DNA from: Halopseudomonas yangmingensis
Lineage (GTDB): Bacteria > Pseudomonadota > Gammaproteobacteria > Pseudomonadales > Pseudomonadaceae
Length of the DNA stretch: 64,000 bases
NCBI RefSeq assembly: GCF_900114825.1
Contig: NZ_FOUI01000005.1
Location: 1-64,000 of the forward strand
Reading direction: 5' to 3'
In this document: piece by piece, positions 8,647 to 17,989 of the stretch
Position numbering within the stretch: position 1 is the first letter of the stretch
How the letters are laid out: each line of letters opens with the position of its first letter
The notes under the pieces: generated by a model
Database searches by the model: none
Told to the model about the DNA's origin: nothing
The model's input: only the letters and a program-made list of their open reading frames with translations
Position numbers and translations under genes: made by a program

Positions 8647-9999
8647 ATGACCTACAACCTTGTTGCCGACGCCCTGCGTGCCGCCATGGCGCGCCAGGAC
8701 GGAGAAGCCATCTGCCGCCTGTTGAGCGAGTTGCGTCCGGCCGACCTGGCCGAATTCCTGCGCCAGGAACAGCCACGCGAAGCCCTGCAACTGTTCCAGC
8801 AACTGCATACTGCCCAACGCGCCGAAGTATTTGGCTATCTGCCGGCTGAAGCACAGCTGCAACTGGCCGAAGTGATGGACGACCATGCGCTCAGCCAACT
8901 GCTGACCCGCATGGACGCCGACGAGCGCGCCGATCTGTTCAAGCTCTTCGATGCCGAGCGGCAGGAGCGTATTCTGCGGGGCCTGGCTCACCATGAGCGG
9001 GAAGACCTGCGGCGCCTGTCCAGCTATGCCGAGGGCACCGCAGGCTCGGTAATGACCAGCGACTATGTGGTGGTGCCGGCCGACATGAGTGCCCGCGATG
9101 CGCTGGAGCACATCCGCCTGACCGCACCGGATGCCGAGACCATCTACCAGATCTATGTGCTGGATGCACAGCAGCGCATTATCGGCACCCTGTCGCTGCG
9201 CGAACTGATTCTTGGCCGGCCGCAGGCACCGATCAGCGAGCTGATGACCCGCGATGTGGTCTCGCTACAGGTACATGCCACCCAGGAAGAAGCAGCCCGG
9301 CTGATCTCTCGCTACGACCTGATGACGCTGCCGATCATCGACGAAGCCCAGCGCATGATAGGTATCATCACCTACGACGACGCCCTGGATGTGGTCGAGG
9401 AAGAAGCCACCGAGGACATCCACAAGGGTGCCACCATCGGCAAGCTGGAAGGCGGCCTGCGTGGTGCCAGCCTGTTTACCCTGTACCGCAAGCGTATCGG
9501 CTGGCTGGTACTGCTGGTGTTTGCCAATATTTTCTCCGGGGCAGGCATCGCCTATTTCGAGGACACCATTTCTGCCTATATCGCACTGGTGTTCTTCCTG
9601 CCGCTGCTGATCGACAGCGGTGGTAATGCCGGCTCCCAGGCCGCCACGTTGATGGTACGGGGTCTGGCCACCGGCGATGTGCGTTTTCGCGACTGGGGGC
9701 GGCTACTTGGCCGTGAACTGGGGGTGGCTTCCGCCCTGGGCCTGACCATGGCACTGGCCGTGTCAGGTTTGGGCTTTATCCGTGGTGGCGAACAGATCGC
9801 CCTGGTGGTGGCCCTGAGCATGGTACTGGTGGTGATGATAGGCAGCCTTATCGGCATGTGCCTGCCGTTCCTGCTGCAACGCCTGAAGCTGGATCCGGCA
9901 ACCGCCTCGGCGCCGCTGGTCACCTCCATAGCTGACGCCAGCGGCGTACTGATCTACTTCGGTATAGCCACTGCAATCCTCGGTTTGCCCGACGTCTGA
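8647..9999 (+). CDS. mgtE: Magnesium transporter MgtE
   Basis: Mg2+ channel/transporter of 450 residues, the normal family size. In order: the cytoplasmic MgtE N domain (about 1-125, helical repeats rich in AEFL and AEVF), a CBS pair (about 130-255, with GSVMTSDYVVVP and ISELMTRDVVSLQ), the plug helix, and five membrane helices from about residue 285. The membrane part contains FLPLLIDSGGNAGSQAATL, the conserved pore-lining segment. Cytosolic Mg2+ bound between the N and CBS domains normally closes the pore. The ribosome-binding GGAG sits inside a potential hairpin, so expression may be set at translation. uppP follows after 75 bases and may be cotranscribed. Confidence 0.95.
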   Translation: MTYNLVADALRAAMARQDGEAICRLLSELRPADLAEFLRQEQPREALQLFQQLHTAQRAEVFGYLPAEAQLQLAEVMDDHALSQLLTRMDADERADLFKLFDAERQERILRGLAHHEREDLRRLSSYAEGTAGSVMTSDYVVVPADMSARDALEHIRLTAPDAETIYQIYVLDAQQRIIGTLSLRELILGRPQAPISELMTRDVVSLQVHATQEEAARLISRYDLMTLPIIDEAQRMIGIITYDDALDVVEEEATEDIHKGATIGKLEGGLRGASLFTLYRKRIGWLVLLVFANIFSGAGIAYFEDTISAYIALVFFLPLLIDSGGNAGSQAATLMVRGLATGDVRFRDWGRLLGRELGVASALGLTMALAVSGLGFIRGGEQIALVVALSMVLVVMIGSLIGMCLPFLLQRLKLDPATASAPLVTSIADASGVLIYFGIATAILGLPDV

Positions 10000-10074
10000 G
10001 CCAATGCCGGGACTCGCGCCCGGCGCGCCAACATGTTCTACTTGTGCCCTTTTTTGTGACAGGAAACGTTCTCT

Positions 10075-10872
10075 ATGGATTGGCTGCAAGTCATCGTCCT
10101 GGCCATAGTGCAAGGCCTCACCGAATTCCTGCCCATCTCCAGCTCGGCACACCTGATTCTGGTGCCGGAGCTGACCGACTGGGAGGATCAGGGCCTGGCC
10201 TTCGATGTCGCGCTGCACCTGGGCAGTCTGGGCGCCGTGCTGATCTATTTCCGCCAGGACCTGCTGAACATGACGCGCAGCTGGTTTGGCTCGCTGGCGA
10301 CCCGTCAGCTGGATGCGGATGCACGGCTGGCCTGGGCCGTCATCCTCGGCACCATACCGGTGGGCCTGGCTGGACTGGCCTTCAAGGGCACCATAGAAAC
10401 CGTACTGCGCTCACCACTATGGATCGCCGCCGGCCTGATCGGTTTCGGACTGCTGCTCGGTTATGCCGACTGGAGGCACCGCGGCCAGCGCGAAGTCACC
10501 CAGATGAACTGGAAGGATGTGGCGCTGATCGGCATCGCCCAGGCCATCGCGCTGTTCCCCGGCACCTCACGCTCGGGCATCACCATGACTGCCGGCCTGC
10601 TGCTGGGCCTCAGCCGGGAAGCCTCGGCACGCTTTTCCTTTTTGCTGTCGATTCCGGTGATAGTGCTGGCTTGCGGCCTGGAGGCCAAGGGACTCATCCA
10701 GTCGGGCGCCAGTGTCGACTGGGGCTTTATGGCTGCCGGGGTGCTGCTGTCCGGCATCAGTGCCTATCTGTGCATTCATTACTTCCTGGCCTTTATCAAA
10801 CGCATCGGCATGCAGCCCTTTGTGATCTACCGGATCGTGCTGGGTGTAATGCTGTTGTGGATTTTCATCTGA
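10075..10872 (+). CDS. uppP: Undecaprenyl-diphosphatase UppP (BacA)
   Basis: Integral membrane phosphatase that recycles undecaprenyl pyrophosphate to the monophosphate lipid carrier for peptidoglycan and other wall polymers; overexpression gives bacitracin tolerance in relatives. The 265-residue protein carries both signature regions, EFLPISSSAHLILVP near residue 20 and PGTSRSGITMTAGLLLGLSR near residue 162, which hold the catalytic Glu/Ser/His/Arg residues. Eight or so hydrophobic segments are visible. apbE starts 10 bases after the stop, so the two are probably cotranscribed; no functional link is known. Confidence 0.96.
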   Translation: MDWLQVIVLAIVQGLTEFLPISSSAHLILVPELTDWEDQGLAFDVALHLGSLGAVLIYFRQDLLNMTRSWFGSLATRQLDADARLAWAVILGTIPVGLAGLAFKGTIETVLRSPLWIAAGLIGFGLLLGYADWRHRGQREVTQMNWKDVALIGIAQAIALFPGTSRSGITMTAGLLLGLSREASARFSFLLSIPVIVLACGLEAKGLIQSGASVDWGFMAAGVLLSGISAYLCIHYFLAFIKRIGMQPFVIYRIVLGVMLLWIFI

Positions 10873-10882
10873 CGGAGTTTTC

Positions 10883-11941
10883 ATGGCCCCTGTTCGTCCC
10901 TATACCCTCTGGTTAGTATTGCCGTTGCTGCTGACCCTGCTGGTCGGCTGCTCGTCCCGCGACAGCGAAATACACCGGCTGGAGGGCGCCATTTTCGGCA
11001 CGTTCTACCAGATCAGCCTGAATGCACGACTCGACGACCAGCGTCTGGATCAGCTCCAGCAAGGCGTGGAGGCCGAGCTGGAGCTGATCAACGCGAGCAT
11101 GTCGACCTACCGTGAAGAGTCCGAACTGAGCCGGCTGAACCAGCAACCGGTTGGCGAGTGGATGGCTATCTCCGCCGAGCTGATGCAGGTACTCCAGGCC
11201 TCGCAGGACATATCTGCCGCCAGTGACGGTGCCTTTGATGTCACCGTCGGATCGCTGGTCAATCTATGGAGCTTTGGCCCCGAGGCACGTCCGCTCAAGG
11301 CGCCTGAAGATACCGAGTTGCAGCAGCGCCTGTCGGAAATCGGCTGGCAATCGCTGGAGCTGGATGTTGATGGCCTGCGCGCACGCCGTACCCGCAACAA
11401 CTATGTCGACCTGTCGGCAATTGCCAAAGGCCATGCCGTAGACCGCGTGTCAGCCTTTCTGAAAAGCCAGGGACTTAACGATCATCTGGTGAATATCGGC
11501 GGCGACCTGATCGCCAGTGGCTGGCGTGACAACCAGCAGCAACCCTGGCGGATTGGCGTGGAGCTGCCGGACAGCAGCCAAAGCCAGGTAGCGCGGCATA
11601 TCCTGTCGATCAGCAACCTGTCGGTAGCCACCTCAGGGGATTACCGCAACTACTTCGAAGCCGACGGGCAGCGTTACTCGCACACCATAGACCCACGCAA
11701 CGGCCTGCCGGTACAGCACAACCTGGCTTCGACCACGGTACTGCATCCGTCCAACATGCTGGCCGACGGCTGGGCCACTGCACTGCTGGTGGTCGGTCCC
11801 GATATTGCCAAACAGCTAGCCGAACAGCATGGCCTGATGGTGTTGCTGTTGGCCCGCACTGCCGAGCAGGGCTGGGAAAGCTGGGCCTCACCGGCGCTGC
11901 TGGCAGAGTATGGCGAGGAACAGCTGAAGCCGCTGGAGTAA
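10883..11941 (+). CDS. apbE: FAD:protein FMN transferase ApbE (lipoprotein)
   Basis: Transfers FMN from FAD to a threonine of target flavoproteins such as NqrB/NqrC or RnfG/RnfD. The 352-residue protein has a lipoprotein signal with lipobox LLVGC (Cys about residue 23), so it is probably anchored on the periplasmic side. Family features include FGTFYQIS, the MSTYREESELSRLN stretch, GAFDVTVGSLVNLW, DLSAIAKGHAVDRV, the VNIGGDL core and the SHTIDPRNGLPV motif. No Nqr or Rnf genes are in the window, so its substrate is not shown here. A bidirectional terminator follows. Confidence 0.95.
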   Translation: MAPVRPYTLWLVLPLLLTLLVGCSSRDSEIHRLEGAIFGTFYQISLNARLDDQRLDQLQQGVEAELELINASMSTYREESELSRLNQQPVGEWMAISAELMQVLQASQDISAASDGAFDVTVGSLVNLWSFGPEARPLKAPEDTELQQRLSEIGWQSLELDVDGLRARRTRNNYVDLSAIAKGHAVDRVSAFLKSQGLNDHLVNIGGDLIASGWRDNQQQPWRIGVELPDSSQSQVARHILSISNLSVATSGDYRNYFEADGQRYSHTIDPRNGLPVQHNLASTTVLHPSNMLADGWATALLVVGPDIAKQLAEQHGLMVLLLARTAEQGWESWASPALLAEYGEEQLKPLE

Positions 11942-11967
11942 CTGACAGGTAGTACAGTTCACCAAAC

Positions 11968-11999
11968 AAAAAGGCCGCAGTGATAACTGCGGCCTTTTT
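11968..11999. terminator. Bidirectional terminator between apbE and the copper receptor
   Basis: AAAAAGGCCGCAG pairs with CTGCGGCCTTTTT: an 8-bp GC core (11973-11980 with 11987-11994) flanked by A and T runs. It serves two convergent genes. Confidence 0.95.
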
Positions 12000-12019
12000 G
12001 CATCACGCCAAACAACCCG

Positions 12020-14134
12020 TCAGAAACTCAGATCCAGCTTGGTCCACAGGGTGCGGCCCGGTTCGTTGAAGCGCACCGGGTCGGCGGGGAAACCCAGCCC
12101 GGCGTTACCGCTCATGTTCAGGTGCTCGCTGTAGGCGCGGTCGAACAGGTTGTCGACACCGGCACTCAGGCGCGCCTGCGGACTGACCTGCCAGGCGGCG
12201 TTAAGTGCCAGCGTGGCAAAGCCGCTGCTGTCTCCCAGGTCACGCCCGACCACGTTGCCGCGATTCTCGGCCACCCGGGTCTGGCGAGCCACGCCACGCA
12301 ACAGCAGGCCTGCGCTCCAGTCCGCCTGTTGGTAGTTCAGACTGAAACGGGCCTCCAGCGGCGGCATCTGCGGCAGGGCCTGACCATCGCTGCGGTTCTT
12401 GCCCCAGGCCCAGGCCAGGCTGGACTCGGTGCTCCAGTTGCCATTCAGCCGGTAGTTACCACCCAGCTCGGCACCCATGATGCGCGCATCCACGTTCTCC
12501 ACCGAGGTGAAGATGTGGCCGCTGGGCATGCGCTGGTAGTTGAACAGCAGGTAGTCATCAATGCGTCCGGCGTAGGCTGACAGCCAGCCCTTGAAGTCGC
12601 CCTGACGGTATTCCAGCCCGACATCCAGCTGGGTGGTGCGCTCCGGGTCGGCCGTTTCGAAGGCCTGTACCACGGCCCCCGGAGCCGGTCCGACACTGGG
12701 CGAGAACAGCTCCCAGTAATCCGGGAAGCGCTGGCTGTGGCCAATACCGGCATACCAGCTGACCGCCTCCAGGTCCTGCTCATAGCGCAGGAAGCCGCCC
12801 GGCAGGTTGCTGGCACGGGTCTTGTCCGCACTCGGATTGTCCCAGCTGATCATATTCGGATTGCTCAAGCGGGCACGCCGGTCAGTGGCACTGGCGCGGT
12901 CAACGCGCAGACCACTGATCCAGCGTTCACCCTGCCCCTGATCATGGGTCAGCTCGGCAAACAGTCCGTACTGGCGAAACTCGGCATCGGTCACTGCCGG
13001 GAAGACATTGTAGTCGGTATAGCCGGTCATCATGCTGAAACGTGAACTGCGCCGGCGATGCTCGTTGCGCTGGGCATCGGCACCCGCCTGCAGTTGCCAG
13101 TCGGACCAGCGCCAGTCACTCTGCAGCCGTGCCCCCAGCGTGCGCCGGTCAACATTGGTGGCCATCGGGTTGCGCATCATCATCATCGGCGAGCTGGTGT
13201 CCGGTGTGCGCAGGGTAAAGTTGTCCATCACATGGTCGGCATAGTTGTAGTACAGCTGGGCCTGAATGGCCTGCAGGGCGCCCATGTCCAGGTCACGCTT
13301 GAAGCGCAGGCCCAGACTCTCGCGCTTGAACATGCTGCCGTCCATGCCGCGTCCGGCATAGGCTGCCTCGGCATCACCGCCGCCGGCAGTCAGCTCCAGC
13401 AGGGTCTGGTCATCCGGTGTCCAGCCCAGCGCCACATCAGCATTCCACTTGCTCCAGCTGGAATGCACCCGGTCACCGTTGCCATCGCGGTAATCGTCCG
13501 AGCGGGTACGGTTGGCCCCCAGGCGCAAGTAACCCTGACGGTTGCCGGCGGCGCCATCCACCAGCAGGTCGCGGCGGGTGTTAGAGGCCGCGGTGGCACT
13601 GGCATTCAGCCGCGTACCGGGCTCTTCAAAGTTTTCCGGGCTACGCTCGAACAAAATCACCCCGGCCGAGGCACCCGGCCCCCAGAGCACGGTTTGCGGG
13701 CCTTTGATTACCTGCAGGCGATCGTAGGTCTCCGGTGCGATATAGGAGGACGGCGAGTCCATGCGTGACGGACAGGCACCGAGCATCTCACCGCCATTAC
13801 CCAGCAGCTTCAGACGCGAGCCGAACATGCCACGCAGGACAGGATCATTGTTGGTGCCACCACCGCGAATGGCGGAAAAACCGGGGATGGTTTTCAGGTA
13901 GTCGCCAGCATCACTGGCCGGTATCGGCTGACGCGGCAGGCGCGGGTCGGTCTCGAAGCGCAGCGGCGAGCTTTGCTCGACCCCGGTAATCACACGGGGT
14001 GCCAGTTCCAGCGCCTGGGCGTTTTCGGCGGACTGTGCATGCTGCTGATGGCCGGCAGTCTGGGCTGCGGCATGCGCAGTCAGGCCGGCAAGCGCCACAG
14101 CCAACAGGCTGCGGGCAAGATTCGGTTGATTCAT
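12020..14134 (-). CDS. oprC: TonB-dependent copper receptor, OprC/NosA family
   Basis: Outer-membrane copper receptor of 704 residues with a signal peptide (to about residue 25), a plug domain and a 22-strand barrel ending in the aromatic KLDLSF. OprC of P. aeruginosa binds copper through a CxxxM motif; here C121-PSR-M125 stands in the plug within EMLGACPSRMDSP. A methionine cluster (SSPMMMMRNPM, around residue 325) could lie in an extracellular loop. DUF2946, a frequent partner, is directly upstream on the same strand, so a copper-uptake role is well supported. Family members are repressed by excess copper; no operator was identified with confidence here. Confidence 0.93.
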   Translation of the reverse strand: MNQPNLARSLLAVALAGLTAHAAAQTAGHQQHAQSAENAQALELAPRVITGVEQSSPLRFETDPRLPRQPIPASDAGDYLKTIPGFSAIRGGGTNNDPVLRGMFGSRLKLLGNGGEMLGACPSRMDSPSSYIAPETYDRLQVIKGPQTVLWGPGASAGVILFERSPENFEEPGTRLNASATAASNTRRDLLVDGAAGNRQGYLRLGANRTRSDDYRDGNGDRVHSSWSKWNADVALGWTPDDQTLLELTAGGGDAEAAYAGRGMDGSMFKRESLGLRFKRDLDMGALQAIQAQLYYNYADHVMDNFTLRTPDTSSPMMMMRNPMATNVDRRTLGARLQSDWRWSDWQLQAGADAQRNEHRRRSSRFSMMTGYTDYNVFPAVTDAEFRQYGLFAELTHDQGQGERWISGLRVDRASATDRRARLSNPNMISWDNPSADKTRASNLPGGFLRYEQDLEAVSWYAGIGHSQRFPDYWELFSPSVGPAPGAVVQAFETADPERTTQLDVGLEYRQGDFKGWLSAYAGRIDDYLLFNYQRMPSGHIFTSVENVDARIMGAELGGNYRLNGNWSTESSLAWAWGKNRSDGQALPQMPPLEARFSLNYQQADWSAGLLLRGVARQTRVAENRGNVVGRDLGDSSGFATLALNAAWQVSPQARLSAGVDNLFDRAYSEHLNMSGNAGLGFPADPVRFNEPGRTLWTKLDLSF

Positions 14135-14223
14135 GTGGGGTACTTCCGTTGGTCAGATCGTACAAGCGGGTTCAGGGCACTGGCATGGCTCTGCGGCCAT
14201 TGGTGCATAAGAGGGCGCCGGCA

Positions 14224-14271
14224 ACGACCATCCGGGCAGGCAGAGAGGAGGAGAGCTGCGCGGATGGTCGT
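14224..14271 (-). promoter_or_regulatory. Inverted repeat between DUF2946 gene and oprC
   Basis: Perfect 10-bp arms ACGACCATCC (14224-14233) and GGATGGTCGT (14262-14271) are separated by 28 purine-rich bases on the plus strand. Lying between two cotranscribed copper genes, it could be an attenuator, a processing hairpin or chance. Confidence 0.3.
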
Positions 14272-14285
14272 GTCGCCCGAGGCGA

Positions 14286-14720
14286 TCAGACCAGAGCAGG
14301 GGGTGCGCGGGGATTCAGCGGCCGCCAGGGCGGCGCTGCCGGCAGAGCGAAGAGAAATTCAGACGGTTCGGGAGCCTCGGCAACCGGCGGGACCGGCGAC
14401 AAGCGCCAACCACTCGAAGCGGCAACCACCGCGGTGCCGCTGGCACACAACGGACAACCCAGCGAAGCCGACAGGTTGTTGCCCATATCGACATTGTCGG
14501 CTGTCGCCAGCAACGGGTCGGCGCCACTCACCGCACAGTAGGGCATCACTCCATTCAGCAGCGCGCCACTGCCCTGTCCGTGCTGGAAGCAGCAGGCATA
14601 GACCTGGAAGATCAGCAGCCAGCCCAGCAAGGTCGCCAGGGTGGCTCTGTGGTCACGGCTGATAATGTTCATGCTGTCAGTGTAGGCGATCGCCCCTGGT
14701 TTTTTCTTGATCTGCGACAA
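14286..14720 (-). CDS. DUF2946 family protein, copper-linked
   Basis: Small protein of 144 residues from a TTG start at 14720, which has a GGAG 8 bases upstream. An ATG at 14672 would give 128 residues but lacks a ribosome-binding site. A hydrophobic helix (LATLLGWLLIFQVYA) is followed by CCFQHG, a CPLC pair and a proline-rich C-terminus, the pattern of DUF2946 proteins found beside OprC-type receptors. The Cys/His pairs suggest copper binding in the periplasm, but the biochemical role is unknown. oprC follows in the same direction after about 150 bases that contain an inverted repeat. Confidence 0.72.
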   Translation of the reverse strand: MSQIKKKPGAIAYTDSMNIISRDHRATLATLLGWLLIFQVYACCFQHGQGSGALLNGVMPYCAVSGADPLLATADNVDMGNNLSASLGCPLCASGTAVVAASSGWRLSPVPPVAEAPEPSEFLFALPAAPPWRPLNPRAPPALV

Positions 14721-14884
14721 CTTGACACTCCGCGCCTACAATAGCATCAAGCCATCAAACTGACCCATGTCAATCATTCCCGTCATGCCCTGTGCTTCAA
14801 TACGCTTGCATCAGCAGACTAACAACAACAGCGCAACCAGGACTGCGCGAACAATCCGCTTGCGCACAGGAGATTTGATCGAGC

Positions 14885-16039
14885 ATGGGCACACTGCACC
14901 GGCTGGTCTGGCAAAAAATTAAAGAGCTGCTCCCTAATGAGCTGCAATCCAGCGAGCTGCGCTGGCTGCTCAGCCCCGGGCCGCACATGTCCCTGCTGAC
15001 CCAGCGACGTGCCACCCTGATCGTCAATCGTGTGCGCCTGTTCGCTTTTTTGTTTGCAGTACTGACGCCTCTGTGGAGCGTTATCGATCTGGTGGTATTC
15101 CCTTTTCCGCTCTGGCTTAGCCTGGCCGGGCTACGACTTATGGTGTGTATTGCGTTTATCTGCGTACTGCTGTTCTACAAGCCCAGTGGTGACATGCCGG
15201 ATGCCTACCGCTCGATAGCTATCCTGTTTGCCATACCCACCGTCTTCTACATCTGCTCGCACACCTTGCTGGGCAATTACCAGCTTGCCGAAATGTCTGC
15301 CGCCGTAGGCGCCGGGTATGCGTTCCTGCCTTTTGTACTAATGGCCGGGCTGGCTATCTTTCCATTGACCCTGGTGGAAAATCTGGTGATGGCCAGCGTG
15401 CTGTTACTGGCCCATGCCTTTGCCGGTTACCTGAGCTGGAGCACATTGAACTGGCCGTCGTTTGCCGGTGCCTTCTGGCTGCTGATGCTGATTGCCGGGG
15501 TCACAGCACTGGCCTGCACCAGCCAACTGGCCTTCCTGATTGCACTGGTACGCCAGGCGGTGCGAGACCCGCTGACCGGCGTGCTTTCACGTGGCAGCGG
15601 CGAGGAAATTCTCGCCCGCCAATGGGCGCATTCCTTGCGCCATGACAGCCCGTTGGCCTTGGCTTTTATCGACCTGGACCACTTCAAACAGATCAACGAC
15701 GACTATGGTCACGAGACCGGTGATCAGGCGCTACGTCAGGCCGCTGCCCATCTTGGTAGCGCCCTGCGTGCATCCGACATGCTGATCCGCTGGGGAGGGG
15801 AAGAGTTCCTGCTGGTCATGCCGGACACCCCTGCCGGCGCCGCACAACAGGCACTGGCAAGGCTGCTGGCAGGCGGCTTGGGTACACGCCCGGACGGGGC
15901 GCCACTGACCGCCAGCATTGGTCTGGCGGAACGCCAGCGGGACACGGCAGACAGCGTGGAACGCTTGCTGGCAGAGGCCGACCACCGCATGTATCGCGCC
16001 AAACAGGCCGGGCGCAACCAGCTGTGCCTGACAACCTGA
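14885..16039 (+). CDS. Membrane-bound diguanylate cyclase (GGDEF)
   Basis: Makes c-di-GMP from two GTP. The 384-residue protein has six or so membrane helices (about residues 50-215) forming an N-terminal sensor of MASE type that I cannot classify further, then a GGDEF domain with the active-site GGEEF. The inhibitory I-site RxxD (R-A-S-D) sits exactly five residues upstream, so product inhibition is expected. FIDLDHFKQINDDYGHETGD marks the metal/nucleotide loop. It is transcribed away from the copper module, and its neighbours on the right are two GGDEF-EAL genes on the opposite strand. Confidence 0.92.
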   Translation: MGTLHRLVWQKIKELLPNELQSSELRWLLSPGPHMSLLTQRRATLIVNRVRLFAFLFAVLTPLWSVIDLVVFPFPLWLSLAGLRLMVCIAFICVLLFYKPSGDMPDAYRSIAILFAIPTVFYICSHTLLGNYQLAEMSAAVGAGYAFLPFVLMAGLAIFPLTLVENLVMASVLLLAHAFAGYLSWSTLNWPSFAGAFWLLMLIAGVTALACTSQLAFLIALVRQAVRDPLTGVLSRGSGEEILARQWAHSLRHDSPLALAFIDLDHFKQINDDYGHETGDQALRQAAAHLGSALRASDMLIRWGGEEFLLVMPDTPAGAAQQALARLLAGGLGTRPDGAPLTASIGLAERQRDTADSVERLLAEADHRMYRAKQAGRNQLCLTT

Positions 16040-16048
16040 CAGAGCGCG

Positions 16049-17872
16049 TCAGTCGGCTCGCAGCTCGCTCAGCCGGGCAGTCCACCACTCCACATAGTCT
16101 TGTGCCGGCAATGGTCGGCTGATCAGGTAGCCTTGAATCTGGTCGCAACCTGCGGCCACCAACCAGTCAAGCTGTGCCTGCTGCTCGACACCCTCGGCCA
16201 ACACACACATGCCCAGCTTGTGTCCGAGATCGAGTATGCCCTGCACCAGTCCACTTTCGGCGCGCTCTACCGGCACCCCTTGCATGAAACTGCGGTCTAT
16301 TTTCAGCTTGTGCAGTGCAAACCGCCGCAGATAGGCCAGCGATGAGTAGCCGGTGCCAAAATCATCCACACTGACCCGCACCCCCATATCGCACAGGGCT
16401 TTGAGGGTGTCCGTGGCACGTGCCACCTGTTGCACCAGCGCACCTTCGGTGATCTCCAGCTCCAGCGCGTGTGCCGGGAAACCGCTATGCGCCAGCGCCT
16501 CGCGCACCAGCGCAACCACATCATGGTGCATAAACTGGACAGGGGACAGGTTTACCGCCAGGGTTTCCAGCGGCAAGCCCTGGTCCAGCCAAAGCCGGCC
16601 CTGACGACAGGCCTGATGCAAGACCCAGGCGCCGATAGGCACAATCAGGCCACTGTCCTCGGCCAGCGGTATAAAGCGTACAGGAGAGACGTCGCCGTGC
16701 TCGGCACTGTGCCAGCGCAGTAACACCTCAGCACCCACCACACGCTGCGCCGGCAGCTCAACCAGCGGCTGGAAAACCAGCGATAGCTCTTCCTGGGCTA
16801 TCGCCCGACGCAGCGAGCGCTCCAGCTCGAAGCGCTCGCGCGCGGCAGTGGTCAGGCACGGCAAATAGTGGCTGTAGCGATTACGGCCGCGGGACTTGGC
16901 CTGATACATGGCCGCATCGGCATTGCGTACCAGCTCCTGGGCATCAGCACCATCGGCAGGGTATAGGGCAATGCCGATACTGGCGCCGATAAACAGCTCC
17001 CGGCCATCTTCCAGCAAAAGAGGCTGCTCCATCTGCGCCAGCAGGTCCCGCGCTACCAGCGCCGCCTGGGCCGGCGACTGCAGCTGTTCCAGCACCATCA
17101 GGAACTCATCACCACCCAGACGCGCCAACGTGTCCTCGTCACGGCAGCGTCCAGCCAGGCGCGCGGCAACAGCCACCAGCACAGAGTCACCAAACAGGTG
17201 CCCATGGCTGTCATTAATGGTCTTGAAACGATCAAGATCGATAAAGAGTACCGCCAGACTGCCGCCACGGCGCCGTACCCTGTCCAGCGCATGCTCCAGC
17301 CTGAGATTGGCCAAGGTTCGGTTGGGCAACCCGGTAAGGCTGTCGTAATGGGCCATGCGCCGCAACTGGGCCTGATGCCCCGAAACGAACCGGATCAGCA
17401 ACTGGGAGCCAAACAATACGCCAAGCATCAACACAAATACCGCTATGGCATACAGTGGTGCTCGCTCAGCAAAGACTTCGCCAAACCGCTTGGCCTGGAC
17501 TGCAACCACCAGAACGCCCTGCTCATAGGTGCTGCGCACCCAGGCACCAAGCATCTTCGGCTCGCCATCGCCTGCAGATGGCAGCGGCACCCACCGGGGC
17601 TCATCGGTGACCCGCGACAGCAGCAGCAAAGCCATGGGGTCTGCATCGCCCGGCAGCAGCAATTGCGGACGCAACGGCCCCTTCAGGTGCGTGGAGATGC
17701 CATACCCGTCCCATAGTTCAAGCAGGTTGAGAGCCTGCTCCTGACGACTCTGGTTGACCGAATTCTGCTCCACAGCCATTGCCACCAGAACCAGAAGCAG
17801 GGTGCTGATGAAGGCCAGGCCGTTAACAGCCCAGAACTTGAAGTGAAGCGGCAGACGCCGGAGCAAAGGCAT
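16049..17872 (-). CDS. GGDEF-EAL c-di-GMP turnover protein
   Basis: A 607-residue membrane protein with an N-terminal helix, a short periplasmic region (about 35-125) and a second helix (about 130-160), then GGDEF and EAL domains. GGDEF is intact (LARLGGDEFLMVLEQL) with an RDED I-site. The EAL motif reads EVLLRW. The downstream VDDFGTGYSSLAYL and KIDRSFMQGV segments with their metal and catalytic residues are present, so phosphodiesterase activity is likely; cyclase activity is possible. It converges on the diguanylate cyclase gene with only 9 bases between stops. Confidence 0.92.
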   Translation of the reverse strand: MPLLRRLPLHFKFWAVNGLAFISTLLLVLVAMAVEQNSVNQSRQEQALNLLELWDGYGISTHLKGPLRPQLLLPGDADPMALLLLSRVTDEPRWVPLPSAGDGEPKMLGAWVRSTYEQGVLVVAVQAKRFGEVFAERAPLYAIAVFVLMLGVLFGSQLLIRFVSGHQAQLRRMAHYDSLTGLPNRTLANLRLEHALDRVRRRGGSLAVLFIDLDRFKTINDSHGHLFGDSVLVAVAARLAGRCRDEDTLARLGGDEFLMVLEQLQSPAQAALVARDLLAQMEQPLLLEDGRELFIGASIGIALYPADGADAQELVRNADAAMYQAKSRGRNRYSHYLPCLTTAARERFELERSLRRAIAQEELSLVFQPLVELPAQRVVGAEVLLRWHSAEHGDVSPVRFIPLAEDSGLIVPIGAWVLHQACRQGRLWLDQGLPLETLAVNLSPVQFMHHDVVALVREALAHSGFPAHALELEITEGALVQQVARATDTLKALCDMGVRVSVDDFGTGYSSLAYLRRFALHKLKIDRSFMQGVPVERAESGLVQGILDLGHKLGMCVLAEGVEQQAQLDWLVAAGCDQIQGYLISRPLPAQDYVEWWTARLSELRAD

Positions 17873-17989
17873 GCATCAACGACCATGATGTCAGAGTGCA
17901 TCCATAGTAGAGACAATCGGGAATATCACATTGACCGTAATCAATAAAACACCTGGAATGGATCGCTCAGACAGATTACGACCAGCGCG

